Made by a program: the position numbers and the translations under genes
In this document: piece after piece, positions 21,660 to 22,858 of the stretch
Layout: the number at the start of each line of letters is the position of its first letter
How positions within the stretch are numbered: the stretch's first letter is position 1
Notes under the pieces: generated by a model
What the model saw: the letters and a program-made list of their open reading frames with translations, nothing else
What the model was told of the DNA's origin: nothing
Databases searched by the model: none
Assembly (NCBI GenBank): GCA_903839965.1
Contig: CAIMEK010000125.1
Location: 1-22,858, forward strand
DNA: 22,858 nucleotides
Reading direction: 5' to 3'
Origin: an uncultured Acetobacteraceae bacterium
Lineage (GTDB): Bacteria; Pseudomonadota; Alphaproteobacteria; Acetobacterales; Acetobacteraceae

Positions 21660-22858
21660 ATGCGCCGGAGTGCAGTGCTGCTTGATCGTGACTTCACCGT
21701 CGGAACCACCGACCGACGCCTGTTCGGGGCGTTCATCGAGCATCTCGGCCGCTGCGTCTATGGCGGCATCTTCGAGCCGGGCCACAAGACCGCGGATGCG
21801 CAGGGCTTCCGCCAGGACGTCATGGCGCTGGTGCGCGAACTGGCGCCGACCATCATGCGCTACCCCGGCGGCAATTTTGTTTCAGGTTACAACTGGGAAG
21901 ACGGCGTGGGGCCGGTGGCGCAGCGGCCCCGACGGCTCGACTATGCGTGGTTTTCCACTGAACCGAACACCTTCGGCACGAATGAATTCATCGACTGGTG
22001 CCGCATGGCCGGTATCGAGCCGATGCTGGCGGTGAACCTGGGAACGCGCGGGCCGCAGGAGGCCGGCTATTTCGTGGAGTACTGCAATTTCCCGGGCGGC
22101 ACCAAGCTGTCGGACCTGCGCCGTCAGCACGGCTGGGAAAAGCCGCATGGCGTGAAGTTCTGGTGCCTGGGCAACGAGATGGACGGACCCTGGCAGACCG
22201 GCGCGAAGACCGCCGAGGAGTACGGCCGCATCGCCGCCGAAGCCGCCAAGATCATGAAATGGGCCGATAGCTCCATCGAGCTTGCGGCCTGCGGCTCGTC
22301 CGGGCGCAAGATGCCGAGCTTCGGCGCGTGGGAACAGACCGTGCTGGAGCACACCTTCGATCATGTCGAATGGCTGAGCCTGCACACCTACCTGAACAAC
22401 TACGCCGACGACACGCCTGCCTTCCTGGCGAGTCCGGACCTGATGGACAGCTTTATCGAGGAAGTGACGGCGATTGCCGATGCGGTGGCGGCGCGACGGC
22501 GGTCGCACAAGCGCATCATGCTGAGCTTCGACGAGTGGAACGTGTGGTACCGCACGCGCCGCCCGCGTGCGGCGCGGATCAGGCCGGGTTGGCCGGTGGC
22601 GCCGCCCATCCTGGAAGAAGCCTACGACATGCAGGATGCGCTTGCCTTCGGCGGCGCGGTGATTTCGCTGTTGAACCACGCCGGCCGCGTGCGCAGTGCC
22701 TGTCTCGCGCAGTTGGTCAACGTGATTGCGCCGATCATGACCGAGACCGGCGGGTCCGCCTGGCGGCAAACCATTTTCTTCCCGTTCGCCGACTTCAGCA
22801 ATCACGGACGCGGCGAGGTGCTGCGAGCGCGCGTTGAGAGCGAAACCTACGATACCGC
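21660..22858 (+). CDS. abfA: GH51 alpha-L-arabinofuranosidase (partial, runs off right edge)
   Basis: The first 399 codons of a protein that usually has about 500 residues are present. Family landmarks are FGAFIEHLGRCVYGGIFEPGH (22-42), MRYPGGNFVSGYNWEDG (66-82), WFSTEPNTFGTNEF (97-110), the acid/base segment WCLGNEMDG (E173), LHTYLNN and the nucleophile segment LSFDEWNVWY (E292). It releases terminal alpha-L-arabinofuranose with retention. There is no signal peptide, as for cytosolic GH51 enzymes. ATG 21660 has AAGGAA seven bases upstream; an ATG at 21641 is out of frame. The reading frame is still open at the last base. Beside GH127, it indicates arabinose release from both anomers. The gene symbol is the generic one for the family. 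Confidence 0.93.
   Translation, partial: MRRSAVLLDRDFTVGTTDRRLFGAFIEHLGRCVYGGIFEPGHKTADAQGFRQDVMALVRELAPTIMRYPGGNFVSGYNWEDGVGPVAQRPRRLDYAWFSTEPNTFGTNEFIDWCRMAGIEPMLAVNLGTRGPQEAGYFVEYCNFPGGTKLSDLRRQHGWEKPHGVKFWCLGNEMDGPWQTGAKTAEEYGRIAAEAAKIMKWADSSIELAACGSSGRKMPSFGAWEQTVLEHTFDHVEWLSLHTYLNNYADDTPAFLASPDLMDSFIEEVTAIADAVAARRRSHKRIMLSFDEWNVWYRTRRPRAARIRPGWPVAPPILEEAYDMQDALAFGGAVISLLNHAGRVRSACLAQLVNVIAPIMTETGGSAWRQTIFFPFADFSNHGRGEVLRARVESETYDT

Overview
The window is GC-rich DNA, apart from an AT-rich promoter-like stretch near 1.5 kb. It is probably from an alphaproteobacterium, perhaps Acetobacteraceae. That placement is an inference from base composition, gene style and an IS1380-type transposase remnant; no rRNA or marker gene is present. 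I recognise no tRNA, rRNA, CRISPR array, intact insertion sequence or transcriptional regulator.

Left edge (1-1591) is decayed. It holds the C-terminal remnant of an IS1380-type transposase (411-776, minus) and the broken C-terminal half of a PP2C-type Ser/Thr phosphatase (917-1336, minus). Two hairpins and an AT-rich promoter-like stretch follow, just before the first operon.

Surface-glycan operon (1592-8877, plus). Six genes are packed with ATGA or TGATG overlaps or short gaps. They encode a tandem-domain GT2 glycosyltransferase, an RmlD-like 4-reductase, a CapE/WbjB/FnlA-type UDP-GlcNAc 4,6-dehydratase/5-epimerase, a WecB-fold UDP-HexNAc 2-epimerase, a TylF/MycF-type O-methyltransferase with a coiled-coil N-terminus, and a TPR plus GT8-like glycosyltransferase. 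The three middle enzymes would turn UDP-GlcNAc into an L-configured 2-acetamido-2,6-dideoxyhexose nucleotide. Because the reductase is short and has no cupin domain, UDP-L-QuiNAc (Vibrio WbvB/WbvR/WbvD type) fits better than UDP-L-FucNAc.

Carbohydrate-catabolism locus (8992-22858). Two enolase-superfamily acid-sugar dehydratase/racemase-like genes (minus) face away from an alpha/beta-hydrolase-fold gene, an SDR dehydrogenase and a GH31 alpha-glycosidase (plus). GH31 converges, three bases apart, on a minus-strand unit running from upstream to downstream as: truncated GtaA-like fragment, 51-codon small ORF, two CUT1-type sugar permeases, Tat-signal solute-binding protein, GH127 beta-L-arabinofuranosidase. 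A GH51 alpha-L-arabinofuranosidase runs off the right edge. Together these point to uptake and breakdown of L-arabinose-containing (possibly also xylose-containing) plant oligosaccharides. A lactone/acid-sugar oxidation route may lie downstream of the released sugar.

Between the transporter and GH51 (20453-21600) is a recombination scar. It contains the GtaA-like C-terminus, a frameshifted and internally deleted MalK/UgpC-type ATPase, and the last ~34 residues of another solute-binding protein. The intact permease/binding-protein set therefore has no functional ATPase here. The points most worth a second look are the predicted L-QuiNAc route, the hydrolase whose nucleophile serine is glycine, the small coupled ORF and the scar. 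I did not find a system I could call clearly new.
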